DNA of 26,409 bases from DATFHX01 sp035247945 (GTDB lineage: Bacteria > Patescibacteriota > Saccharimonadia > Saccharimonadales > Saccharimonadaceae): assembly GCA_035247945.1 (NCBI GenBank), contig DATFHX010000011.1:1-26409 (forward strand), given 5' to 3'. Below, one piece after another: positions 7,590 through 13,653 of this stretch (positions within the stretch are counted from its first letter, which is position 1; every line of letters begins with the position of its first letter). The translations under genes were made by a program, and so were the position numbers. Under the pieces are notes generated by a model, which was not told the origin of the DNA, searched no databases, and saw only the letters and a list, made by a program, of their open reading frames with translations.

Positions 7590-8312
7590 CTAAATAGCAG
7601 GCTCACCCTGCTCGGTCATCATGGCGACAATCGCGAATCGACCCTGCTCACTCCTACGACCTTTAAGAAACTCGCTATGAGAGAAGTACTCCTCACTCGT
7701 AGCAGTATTAACCATACTCATTTCAATGTGATCTTTTAAAACCCCAGCTCCAATAAGCTGTTCAGTAATAACCTCATGAAGACTCTTGTTATTAAAGGCA
7801 TGGAGCGGATAGGTTGCACTTCCAACTGCCGGACTAAGCCATACTAAAAGATCTTCTGGGTGTACAGCGTGATTCGTTACAAGATATTCAACACTTTTCG
7901 CTCCCCCGAAAATCTCCACGCTATGTCGCCCAAGATGTGACACCATGAGAACAGCGCGAATTGGATCATAGAAAACAGCCCCTACACAATCAGCAAGCGG
8001 AAGAAAGAGGGCATGGTTCGGTTGATCCACCACGAGGGCATCTGCGTGGACTACGCCTTCCGAGCCTGTCATTCCGACAGACTTGTCATGCTCGGAAACA
8101 ACGCGATATTTTGCAAAATCATCCGTATCATAGGTAATCGCTACCAGCGTCGTGTTCGCCGGATCAATTGACGCCTCTATTAAGAATTTTTGACGATTAG
8201 CGCGTACTTCATGTGGAGCAGCAAGTCCAAACTTCATATTTCCATCGCTCCGCGAAGAAACCGCCGCACGAAGTGACGAAGGAAAGATTGTAGGCTGGTC
8301 TGAAGCAATCAT
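7590..8312 (-). CDS. Laccase-fold (YfiH/YlmD, DUF152-like) protein, divergent
   Basis: Related to the multicopper-oxidase-like YfiH/YlmD family, for which purine-nucleoside phosphorylase/deaminase and cell-wall related activities have been reported. The 240-residue protein keeps HADALVVDQPNHALFLPLADC (C109) and a SHLGRHS segment with H126. The usual QVHG histidine is missing: that region reads AITYDTDDFAKYR. The usual HAGWRG is SHLGRHS. With one of the three expected zinc ligands apparently lost, the activity of the classical enzymes cannot be assumed. It is first in an operon with metG. AAGGGAG directly abuts the ATG, too close to act normally, which fits the leaderless promoter just upstream. 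Confidence 0.8.
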   Translation of the reverse strand: MIASDQPTIFPSSLRAAVSSRSDGNMKFGLAAPHEVRANRQKFLIEASIDPANTTLVAITYDTDDFAKYRVVSEHDKSVGMTGSEGVVHADALVVDQPNHALFLPLADCVGAVFYDPIRAVLMVSHLGRHSVEIFGGAKSVEYLVTNHAVHPEDLLVWLSPAVGSATYPLHAFNNKSLHEVITEQLIGAGVLKDHIEMSMVNTATSEEYFSHSEFLKGRRSEQGRFAIVAMMTEQGEPAI

Positions 8313-8320
8313 CTCCCTTG

Positions 8321-8329
8321 ATTATACCA
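8321..8329 (-). promoter_or_regulatory. Extended -10 promoter of the laccase-fold gene/metG operon
   Basis: Minus-strand TGG TATAAT with eight bases to the ATG at 8312. It is divergent from the plus-strand promoter at 8363-8371, with 33 bases between the two elements. Confidence 0.7.
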
Positions 8330-8362
8330 CCCCATAGAAACACTCTATATACACATGTTATG

Positions 8363-8371
8363 TGTTATACT
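8363..8371 (+). promoter_or_regulatory. Extended -10 promoter of the 8399 gene
   Basis: Plus-strand TGT TATACT. The predicted transcription start near 8378 leaves a leader of about 20 bases containing GAGAAG at 8389-8394 before the ATG at 8399. Confidence 0.6.
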
Positions 8372-8398
8372 GCTTATGGCTACAAAACGAGAAGCACG

Positions 8399-8845
8399 AT
8401 GCTTGACGAGCGCATGCAAGATCTCCTCATTCAGCAGTTTAAGTTGCTTGCGGGCACCTGGTGCGACAATAACGGCACCCGACTTCGTATCTTTCGAGTA
8501 GGCCCAAGTCGTACTGATACAATTACCTTACAGGACGGTGAATTTTCGGCACGAAGTGCTACCGCCAACGACATCCTCATCCAAGGATTCAAGCACTTCC
8601 AACAACCTACCTACAAGAACGGAGTGGTATACTACTCAATCCGCATGCCTGCTAAGCGTATCTATCTCAGCAGTAGAGACTTCGGTACCCTGCGATCCTC
8701 CGTCTCCCAAGAACCGGATCGACCTTCCCCGCCCAAGGCCGCCATCGACCAAGGGCTCGTGACGATAGAGATAGTCGGTGACCACGAAATCGTACGCCTC
8801 ACACCGGAAGGTTGGGATGCGCTTCGGCTCTACCTCGCCAAGTAG
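8399..8845 (+). CDS. Plus-strand orphan protein of unknown function
   Basis: A 148-residue soluble protein. I chose the ATG at 8399 because the frame's earlier ATG (8318) lies upstream of the predicted promoter, while GAGAAG precedes 8399. The N-terminus is helical (MLDERMQDLLIQQFKLLAG), the middle contains basic beta-like stretches, and the C-terminus (VTIEIVGDHEIVRLTPEGWDALRLYL) resembles the end of a small winged-helix or restriction-type helical unit, though I would not assign it. Like the 5550 gene it is about 150 residues, on the plus strand among minus-strand genes, and bracketed by its own extended -10 promoter and GC-rich terminator. Its GC content is uneven (67% in the 60 bases from 8701, 43% from 8581). 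Confidence 0.75.
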   Translation: MLDERMQDLLIQQFKLLAGTWCDNNGTRLRIFRVGPSRTDTITLQDGEFSARSATANDILIQGFKHFQQPTYKNGVVYYSIRMPAKRIYLSSRDFGTLRSSVSQEPDRPSPPKAAIDQGLVTIEIVGDHEIVRLTPEGWDALRLYLAK

Positions 8846-8851
8846 CACTCC

Positions 8852-8882
8852 GCCCCGACACTCATTGCGGTGTCGGGGCTTC
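8852..8882 (+). terminator. Hairpin terminator of the 8399 gene
   Basis: A perfect 10-base stem, GCCCCGACAC (8852-8861) with GTGTCGGGGC (8870-8879) and an eight-base loop, starts seven bases after the stop codon. The U-run is poor (TTCT), so termination may be incomplete. The nadD promoter follows immediately. Confidence 0.75.
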
Positions 8883-8888
8883 TACCTC

Positions 8889-8897
8889 TGTTATAAT
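8889..8897 (+). promoter_or_regulatory. Extended -10 promoter of nadD
   Basis: Plus-strand TGT TATAAT with ten bases to the nadD ATG at 8908. The predicted start of transcription near 8904 leaves at most a few leader bases and excludes the ATG at 8899 as the start. Confidence 0.7.
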
Positions 8898-8907
8898 TAT
8901 GTATACT

Positions 8908-9423
8908 ATGAATATTGGTATTTTTCCCGGTACATTTGATCCTATTCATCCGGGTCATATCTCTTTTGCATTAAAAGCCGCTCAGATGCATAGCCTCGAT
9001 GTAGTGCATCTCATTCCCGAAGCCATCCCCCGAGGCAAACCACACGCCACCCCGCTGGCCGAAAGGATTGAGCGGATCGAAGCAGCCATTGAACAGCACC
9101 CTCAGCTTTCAGTTCTTATATCACCATTCCCCACGTCCTCAACAAACCAGACCCTCCCCTGGCTTACTGCACAGTTTTCAGAAAGCACTCTTACACTTCT
9201 CCTAGGATCGGACGTTGCTGCACATCTCGGGGCTTGGGATAGTCTACCGAGTCTCGCGCAAACCGTCTCCTTTATAATCGGAATGAGATCAGGTGATAGT
9301 AGAGATGCACTACACCACTCCATACAACAAGCGCAGAAGAAACACTCTATCTTGATCAATCATTCGTTTCTTACGGCGAGCCATGCCCACCTTGCGTCGT
9401 CTGTAATTCGAGCTACTCAGTAA
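8908..9423 (+). CDS. nadD: Nicotinate-nucleotide adenylyltransferase
   Basis: Transfers AMP from ATP to nicotinic acid mononucleotide in NAD synthesis. The 171-residue protein begins MNIGIFPGTFDPIHPGH, containing the nucleotidyltransferase HxGH motif (HPGH, residues 14-17). It continues with LLLGSDVAAHLGAW, the conserved GxD substrate segment, and ends with SSVIR, the family's ISSTxIR-like element. The length is slightly short but normal. The ATG at 8908 was preferred over 8899 because it is the first that fits the promoter and it starts the conserved beta strand. The 3' end overlaps the convergent 9910-9413 gene by 11 bases. Confidence 0.92.
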   Translation: MNIGIFPGTFDPIHPGHISFALKAAQMHSLDVVHLIPEAIPRGKPHATPLAERIERIEAAIEQHPQLSVLISPFPTSSTNQTLPWLTAQFSESTLTLLLGSDVAAHLGAWDSLPSLAQTVSFIIGMRSGDSRDALHHSIQQAQKKHSILINHSFLTASHAHLASSVIRATQ

Positions 9424-9910
9424 TCTCTGGATGTGCTTTGAGGTAATCATCACGTACGTAGATGCCGAGTGTAGGTGCGACATTTTGGAGCGATCGTTTC
9501 GGGTTGTTATAAAAGAAGACTTTTAGAGGGTTCATATATTCCTGATCAGATAAAGCGATGATCGATTTAATCGCCGCCAGCTCAACATCATACTTTAACT
9601 TGGGCATTTCACTATCAATAAATTCCACAAAATCAGATCGATTCTCTTCGAAAGTTACGTCAAACCCTATATCAGCAATCAGTTTCTTTCCCGTACTCGT
9701 TAGCTGCAAGGGGCTGTATGACTGGAGTTCGCTTGGATCAAACTGCGTATCAAACTTAGTGAGGTGGTCACCAATAACCTTCACATTCAATTTGATCTTG
9801 TGTGACGTTTTCTGGAGATCATCAAGGATCTGGAGCTTACGACCAATATAAATAAACGCAGCAAGAATAGTTGCGATACCAATGGTTGAGATAATTTCAA
9901 AAATGCTCAC
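9413..9910 (-). CDS. Membrane-anchored protein of unknown function
   Basis: A 165-residue protein with one N-terminal membrane segment (about residues 5-23, IISTIGIATILAAFIYIG) followed by a coiled-coil-like helix (LQILDDLQKTSHKIKLNVKVIGDHLTK) and a soluble domain with segments such as YSPLQLTSTGKKLIADIGF and IYVRDDYLKAHPE. I do not recognise the domain; the STGKKLI piece resembles winged-helix-like tails of some signalling proteins. It starts at GTG with AGGA five bases upstream, so translation is Shine-Dalgarno led. It appears monocistronic and converges on nadD with an 11-base overlap. Confidence 0.75.
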   Translation of the reverse strand: MSIFEIISTIGIATILAAFIYIGRKLQILDDLQKTSHKIKLNVKVIGDHLTKFDTQFDPSELQSYSPLQLTSTGKKLIADIGFDVTFEENRSDFVEFIDSEMPKLKYDVELAAIKSIIALSDQEYMNPLKVFFYNNPKRSLQNVAPTLGIYVRDDYLKAHPEITE

Positions 9911-9946
9911 TCGGATCCTGCTTTCTCGATAGGCTCTATTACTTTT

Positions 9947-9975
9947 AGTATACCGTGCACATGTGAGGAGGTCTA
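9947..9975 (-). promoter_or_regulatory. Possible -35/-10 promoter of the 9910 gene
   Basis: Minus-strand TAGACC (9975-9970), 17 bases, then TATACT (9952-9947). Predicted transcription starts near 9940, giving a roughly 30-base leader with AGGA before the GTG. The -35 lies across the end of rsmA. Confidence 0.5.
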
Positions 9976-10749
9976 GCGCTCAAACGCCCTGGCAATAGAC
10001 TGCCACTCGTCAATGGAGAGATCTTCGGCGCGACTATCCGGATCTATGTGAGCCGCCTCTAGAATCTTTAGCGCATCACCCTTTTCAATGCCAAGCCCAC
10101 CAGCAAGAGATGAGCGGAGTTTTTTCCGCTTTGCCGAGAAACCCGCTTTCACGACGCGGAAAAACTGCTTTTCGGAAAGATCCGTAAGAAGTGGCTGAGC
10201 ATGCGTTTTTAGAATAACAACTTGGCTGTCTACTTTTGGGGGTGGCGTAAATAGTTCCGCCGGCACAACGTCACCGAGCGTCACCTCAGCAAACAACTGC
10301 GCACTAATGGCAAGAATACTCATATCTCCCGGTTGTGCCGCAAGGCGCTCCGCTACTTCCTTTTGCACAAGGAGCACGGCGATAGATGGCTTATTATCAC
10401 TTGTCATAAGCAGCTGTACAATCTTACTTGTAATGTAATATGGAACGTTCGCAGCCACCTTATACCCCACTGGAAGCTGCGAAAGATCAAACGAAAGAAT
10501 ATCGCTATTAATAACCGTTAGATCTTTACCAGGAAACTGCCCTGGAAGCTTTCGCGCCAGTTCACCATCAAATTCTACGGCAATCACTTTTTTAGCACGA
10601 CGCAGTAGTTCACTCGTAAGCGTACCAAGTCCCGGGCCAATCTCAAGAACCGTGTCCTCTTTTTGTATATCAGCACAATCTGCAATATGTTCAAGCGTGA
10701 ATCGGTCACGGAGCCAATGTTGTCCGAGTGATTTATTAGGAGCTACCAT
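9973..10749 (-). CDS. rsmA: 16S rRNA dimethyladenosine transferase RsmA/KsgA
   Basis: Dimethylates the two adjacent adenines near the 3' end of 16S rRNA during small-subunit maturation, using S-adenosylmethionine. The 258-residue protein starts with the family signature NKSLGQHWL. It has motif I LEIGPGLGTLT for the methyl donor, the acidic VEFD, and motif IV as NVPYYIT where E. coli has NLPYNIS, followed by the C-terminal helical domain (FSAKRKKLRSSL). It starts three bases after the stop of the 3D-domain gene; the ribosome-binding site GGAAGG is formed by that gene's last two sense codons. Confidence 0.97.
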   Translation of the reverse strand: MVAPNKSLGQHWLRDRFTLEHIADCADIQKEDTVLEIGPGLGTLTSELLRRAKKVIAVEFDGELARKLPGQFPGKDLTVINSDILSFDLSQLPVGYKVAANVPYYITSKIVQLLMTSDNKPSIAVLLVQKEVAERLAAQPGDMSILAISAQLFAEVTLGDVVPAELFTPPPKVDSQVVILKTHAQPLLTDLSEKQFFRVVKAGFSAKRKKLRSSLAGGLGIEKGDALKILEAAHIDPDSRAEDLSIDEWQSIARAFER

Positions 10750-10752
10750 TCA

Positions 10753-11955
10753 TTACCTTCCGTTATAATCAGTCCAGTCAGTTGCAATATCAAACCCATC
10801 AGGATACCGAGCGACAAACCCTCCCGTATCGTACACCTTACCAAGCCCTAAACTTGTCTCAACTACAGAACAGCGAGGGTATCGACTGAGGTTTGCAGCA
10901 ATAAGGATATACCCGTCACGATCAATCTTCACTCCGTCAGATCGAATCGAGTAATCACCGCCACCACATGCACTCATAACCATATTCATTGGAAGATCAT
11001 AGTAGGTCTCGCGGTGAGAAACACCGAGACTATCCGTAAAAACATCCGCACCCTTCGACTTCGAAAGACCATTCACTGCCTTGTTACCGACAAGTTCAAC
11101 CTGCTTAACAGGCTCCTTGTTAACGACATTCTGGATTTCTTTACGACCAATCTCCTTGCCGTTTTCCATCACAATCTCGTACGTCACCATACGAACACCC
11201 GTCTGTCCAGGGGTCTTCACCTGATGGTTCCCAATAGGAAGATCCATGTCGAGTACTTTTTCAGTAGTAAACGGAATCGACTGCTCTTCTGTAATGGTCT
11301 GCACACCGTTTCGCCACACTTCAACGGTCATACCCGAAATAAGTGGTGCGCTGACTGGAACAGAGGTCACATCATTCCCACCGAGCGTTACATTCTTACC
11401 CTTAAGCATCTCGCCCACCGTCTTCGCCTGTGAGTAAGCAGTCATTTTCTTACCGTAGAGATTTAGTGTAAATTCTGTTGCACGAGTAATTTCCATGCGA
11501 ACGCCAGATCCTTGCACAAGGTCTGCACTCGCTTCCATCTTCGTAGTATCTTCATCGTGAAGCGTTATATCCGCTTGCTTCGCAATCTGTCCGGCCGTGC
11601 GGTATGGTGACATCACTCGAACAGAAACGGCGCCGTCTACGATCGTGACAGGACGCGCGCGGTAGATGTTCACGTCGTATTGAGTTGCCTCGAGTGTATC
11701 ATCAAGGCCAGGCTCTACAAGATCATTAGGATCAATCATAATACCAGCTTCTTTAAAAGCTTCACGAAGCGTTGAAGCCTGGGTGAGGATTCCTCGCTCG
11801 GTCCCCTCGTCATGAAGGGTGATAAGATGGCCGTTTGTAGTCGTAGTCGATGACTGTGCGTGCGCGTGATGTGCTACAAAAATCCCTGAAACAAGCAGGA
11901 AAAATGTACTCACGAGCACTGCTCTAAACAGCAATGGCTTTCGTTGTTTTACCAC
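10753..11955 (-). CDS. Secreted DUF348-G5-3D domain protein (probable cell-wall enzyme)
   Basis: A 400-residue exported protein. A signal peptide (basic VKQRK, hydrophobic VLVSTFFLLVSGIFV, cleavage after AHA) starts at a GTG at 11955, overlapping the upstream gene by 7 bases. An in-frame start further upstream would put the signal peptide internally, so I rejected it. Two DUF348 ubiquitin-like modules (around NGHLITLHDEG and YRARPVTIVDG onward) are followed by a G5 domain (VKTPGQTG, ENGKEIGRKEIQN) and a C-terminal 3D/double-psi beta-barrel-type domain (GLGKVYDTGGF, DGFDIATDWTDYNG) of the kind found in RpfB-like and MltA-like lytic enzymes. Likely peptidoglycan cleavage or remodelling outside the membrane. 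It is a close paralog of the upstream gene up to the G5 end. Confidence 0.88.
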   Translation of the reverse strand: MVKQRKPLLFRAVLVSTFFLLVSGIFVAHHAHAQSSTTTTNGHLITLHDEGTERGILTQASTLREAFKEAGIMIDPNDLVEPGLDDTLEATQYDVNIYRARPVTIVDGAVSVRVMSPYRTAGQIAKQADITLHDEDTTKMEASADLVQGSGVRMEITRATEFTLNLYGKKMTAYSQAKTVGEMLKGKNVTLGGNDVTSVPVSAPLISGMTVEVWRNGVQTITEEQSIPFTTEKVLDMDLPIGNHQVKTPGQTGVRMVTYEIVMENGKEIGRKEIQNVVNKEPVKQVELVGNKAVNGLSKSKGADVFTDSLGVSHRETYYDLPMNMVMSACGGGDYSIRSDGVKIDRDGYILIAANLSRYPRCSVVETSLGLGKVYDTGGFVARYPDGFDIATDWTDYNGR

Positions 11956-12833
11956 CAGTTGTGCGTCTTCCACCAGTCGTATGATCCTGCCCAGCCGCCA
12001 TATCGATTTGCATATCCCGTAAAGAACTGAAGCTGACACACAGGATCCGACTGCCAGTTTGGACATGCCGATGAGATACTCTTCAGGTTCGTCTGTCCAA
12101 GCCCATAATATCCGTTAGGGCTTACCGCATTTGGTCGCCATCCAGATTCGTGGGAAATAATGAAGTCAACATAGCCATAATCAGACGCGCTAATACCGGC
12201 AGCCGCCATCCAGTCTGTGTGCGACCCAGCGGGAAGGCTCACCTTTGAACCAACGATTTCGATCTGCTTCTTCGGTTCCTCAGATACAACAGATTGAATC
12301 TCCTTACGGCTCACCTCTTTCCCGTTTTTCATTTCAATCTCAAAGGTAACCGTCTTCTTACCCTTCTGGCCAGGGGTCTTCACCTCTTTATATCCAACGT
12401 CGTGATCTGCATCCTGAACTTTCTCGGTCTCAAATGGAATCTCTTGGTCTTCAGTAACCGTCTGGACACCGTTCCGCCATAGCTCAACTGTCATACCAGC
12501 GGTAATTGGAGCCGTCTTAGCAACAGATAAGGTATCAGCCGTAGAGAGGGTGATATGCTTCTGATCAAGCATTTCTCCTACAGTCGTAGCTTTCGTGTAT
12601 GCTGTCGTACTTTTACCATAGAGAATAAGCGTAAATGCAGTTGCACGGTCTACCTGCATTTGGACACCAGCGCCGTCCGCAACGATATCATCGGACATAG
12701 TCAGCGAAGTTGTATCTTCATCGTGAAGTGTCACCCCAGCCTGATCCGCAATCTGTTGTGGAGTCTGGTAGGCAGACATGACCTTAACACGCACAGACCC
12801 GTCTACAATCGTGACAGGACGCGCGCGGTAGAT
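11642..12833. repeat. Intragenic duplication: two DUF348-G5 coding blocks
   Basis: The two tandem secreted-protein genes share DUF348-DUF348-G5 coding sequence. One marker is a 26-base identical stretch beginning ATCGTGACAGGACGCGCGCG at 11642-11667 and at 12808-12833. Protein similarity runs from just after the signal peptides to the end of G5 and stops where the C-terminal domains begin. Confidence 0.85.
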
Positions 12834-13142
12834 ATTAACTTCATAATTGCTCGTTACAAGCGATTCATCAAGTCCAGGCTCAACTCTGTCATTCGGGTCG
12901 ATGTGAATGCCCGCACCGTCAAATGCTTCGCGAAGTGTTGAGGCTTGAGTGAGAATACCGCGGTCCTTACCTTCATCATGAACAGTAATTAGGTGCTCAC
13001 CAGCTACCGGTTTTGGCTCCGCATCGCTTGCTGCATATACCTGAGCTGCAAGGGTCGCAAAACCCAAAAAGGTCCCGAGAATCACAAGAGGGACAATGAT
13101 GGTCCAACGGTCAAAAAACGAACGTTTTGAGATACTTTTCAT
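11949..13142 (-). CDS. Secreted DUF348-G5-lysozyme-like (Rpf/SLT-type) protein
   Basis: A 397-residue exported protein with signal peptide (MKSISKRSFFDR, then a hydrophobic stretch ending VYAASDA). Two DUF348 modules and a G5 domain (VKTPGQKG, KNGKEVSRKEIQS) match the next gene closely. The C-terminus is a lysozyme-like domain: DYGYVDFIISHESGW contains the candidate catalytic Glu (HESGW), followed by SPNGYYGLGQT, a Cys pair (ACPNW, PVCQL), and YANRYGGWAGSYDWW, the pattern seen in transglycosylase/Rpf-like proteins. Predicted role: muralytic enzyme for wall growth or division, or for action on a host cell in an episymbiont. First gene of the operon with the 3D paralog and rsmA. Confidence 0.9.
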   Translation of the reverse strand: MKSISKRSFFDRWTIIVPLVILGTFLGFATLAAQVYAASDAEPKPVAGEHLITVHDEGKDRGILTQASTLREAFDGAGIHIDPNDRVEPGLDESLVTSNYEVNIYRARPVTIVDGSVRVKVMSAYQTPQQIADQAGVTLHDEDTTSLTMSDDIVADGAGVQMQVDRATAFTLILYGKSTTAYTKATTVGEMLDQKHITLSTADTLSVAKTAPITAGMTVELWRNGVQTVTEDQEIPFETEKVQDADHDVGYKEVKTPGQKGKKTVTFEIEMKNGKEVSRKEIQSVVSEEPKKQIEIVGSKVSLPAGSHTDWMAAAGISASDYGYVDFIISHESGWRPNAVSPNGYYGLGQTNLKSISSACPNWQSDPVCQLQFFTGYANRYGGWAGSYDWWKTHNWW

Positions 13143-13183
13143 AGATGAGTAGGTAACACCCCCACGCGGTGGTACTGTCCTCC

Positions 13184-13192
13184 ATTATAGCA
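13184..13192 (-). promoter_or_regulatory. Extended -10 promoter of the G5 protein/rsmA operon
   Basis: Minus-strand TGC TATAAT, 41 bases before the ATG at 13142. This operon therefore has a leader of about 35 bases, unlike most first genes here. The leader contains CCACCGCGTGG (a small hairpin) and a run of G but no Shine-Dalgarno site at a normal distance from the ATG. Confidence 0.7.
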
Positions 13193-13200
13193 CATTCGAC

Positions 13201-13653
13201 CTATTTTTGCACGTTTTTCATGACCGCCCACCGTGCGATTGGACCCGTTTTTAGCGGCAGTTGACTGGGGTCACACCATTGAAAGCTCGTGATCTCCCAT
13301 GGGTCAAGAGTAAGAGTTACGTCACCAATATGATGCGCTACATATACGGGCGCTCTATATCCATGTACATACATCTCACCAAGAAGAATGAGTTCAGAAG
13401 ATACCGCGCGCACTCCCGTCTCTTCGTATAGTTCTCGAACTGCAGCGGCTAAGGGAGTCTCACCTTTTTTGCAGCCTCCCCCTGGAAGCTCCCATTCCTG
13501 GTAACCCGTCCAACTCCGGACAAGGAGCACTCTTCCATCTTCATCAAAAAGAAGGACTCGAGGGCGTACAGTACGGAATGTACGGTTATAGACCCAAAAT
13601 AAAACAATTGCAAAAGGACTGAGGAGTCGCCCAAGAAGACGCCAGAGGCTCAT
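13201..13653 (-). CDS. Nudix hydrolase with hydrophobic N-terminus
   Basis: A 150-residue protein with a clear Nudix box (GGGCKKGE followed by AVRELYEETGV), the Mg-binding site for hydrolysing nucleoside diphosphate-X substrates. The substrate cannot be told from the sequence. Before the fold lies an extra segment, MSLWRLLGRLLSPFAIVLFWVYNRTF, hydrophobic enough to act as a membrane anchor or amphipathic helix, which is not usual for the family. The start overlaps the helicase stop by four bases (ATGA), so the two are translationally coupled; a nucleotide-cleaning enzyme beside a repair helicase is plausible but not proven. Confidence 0.88.
   Translation of the reverse strand: MSLWRLLGRLLSPFAIVLFWVYNRTFRTVRPRVLLFDEDGRVLLVRSWTGYQEWELPGGGCKKGETPLAAAVRELYEETGVRAVSSELILLGEMYVHGYRAPVYVAHHIGDVTLTLDPWEITSFQWCDPSQLPLKTGPIARWAVMKNVQK

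Noticed and set aside
12000..13200. Possible c-di-AMP riboswitch before the Rpf-like gene, as in Actinobacteria
   Set aside because: The leader between the promoter at 13184 and the ATG at 13142 is only about 35 bases, far too short for that riboswitch.
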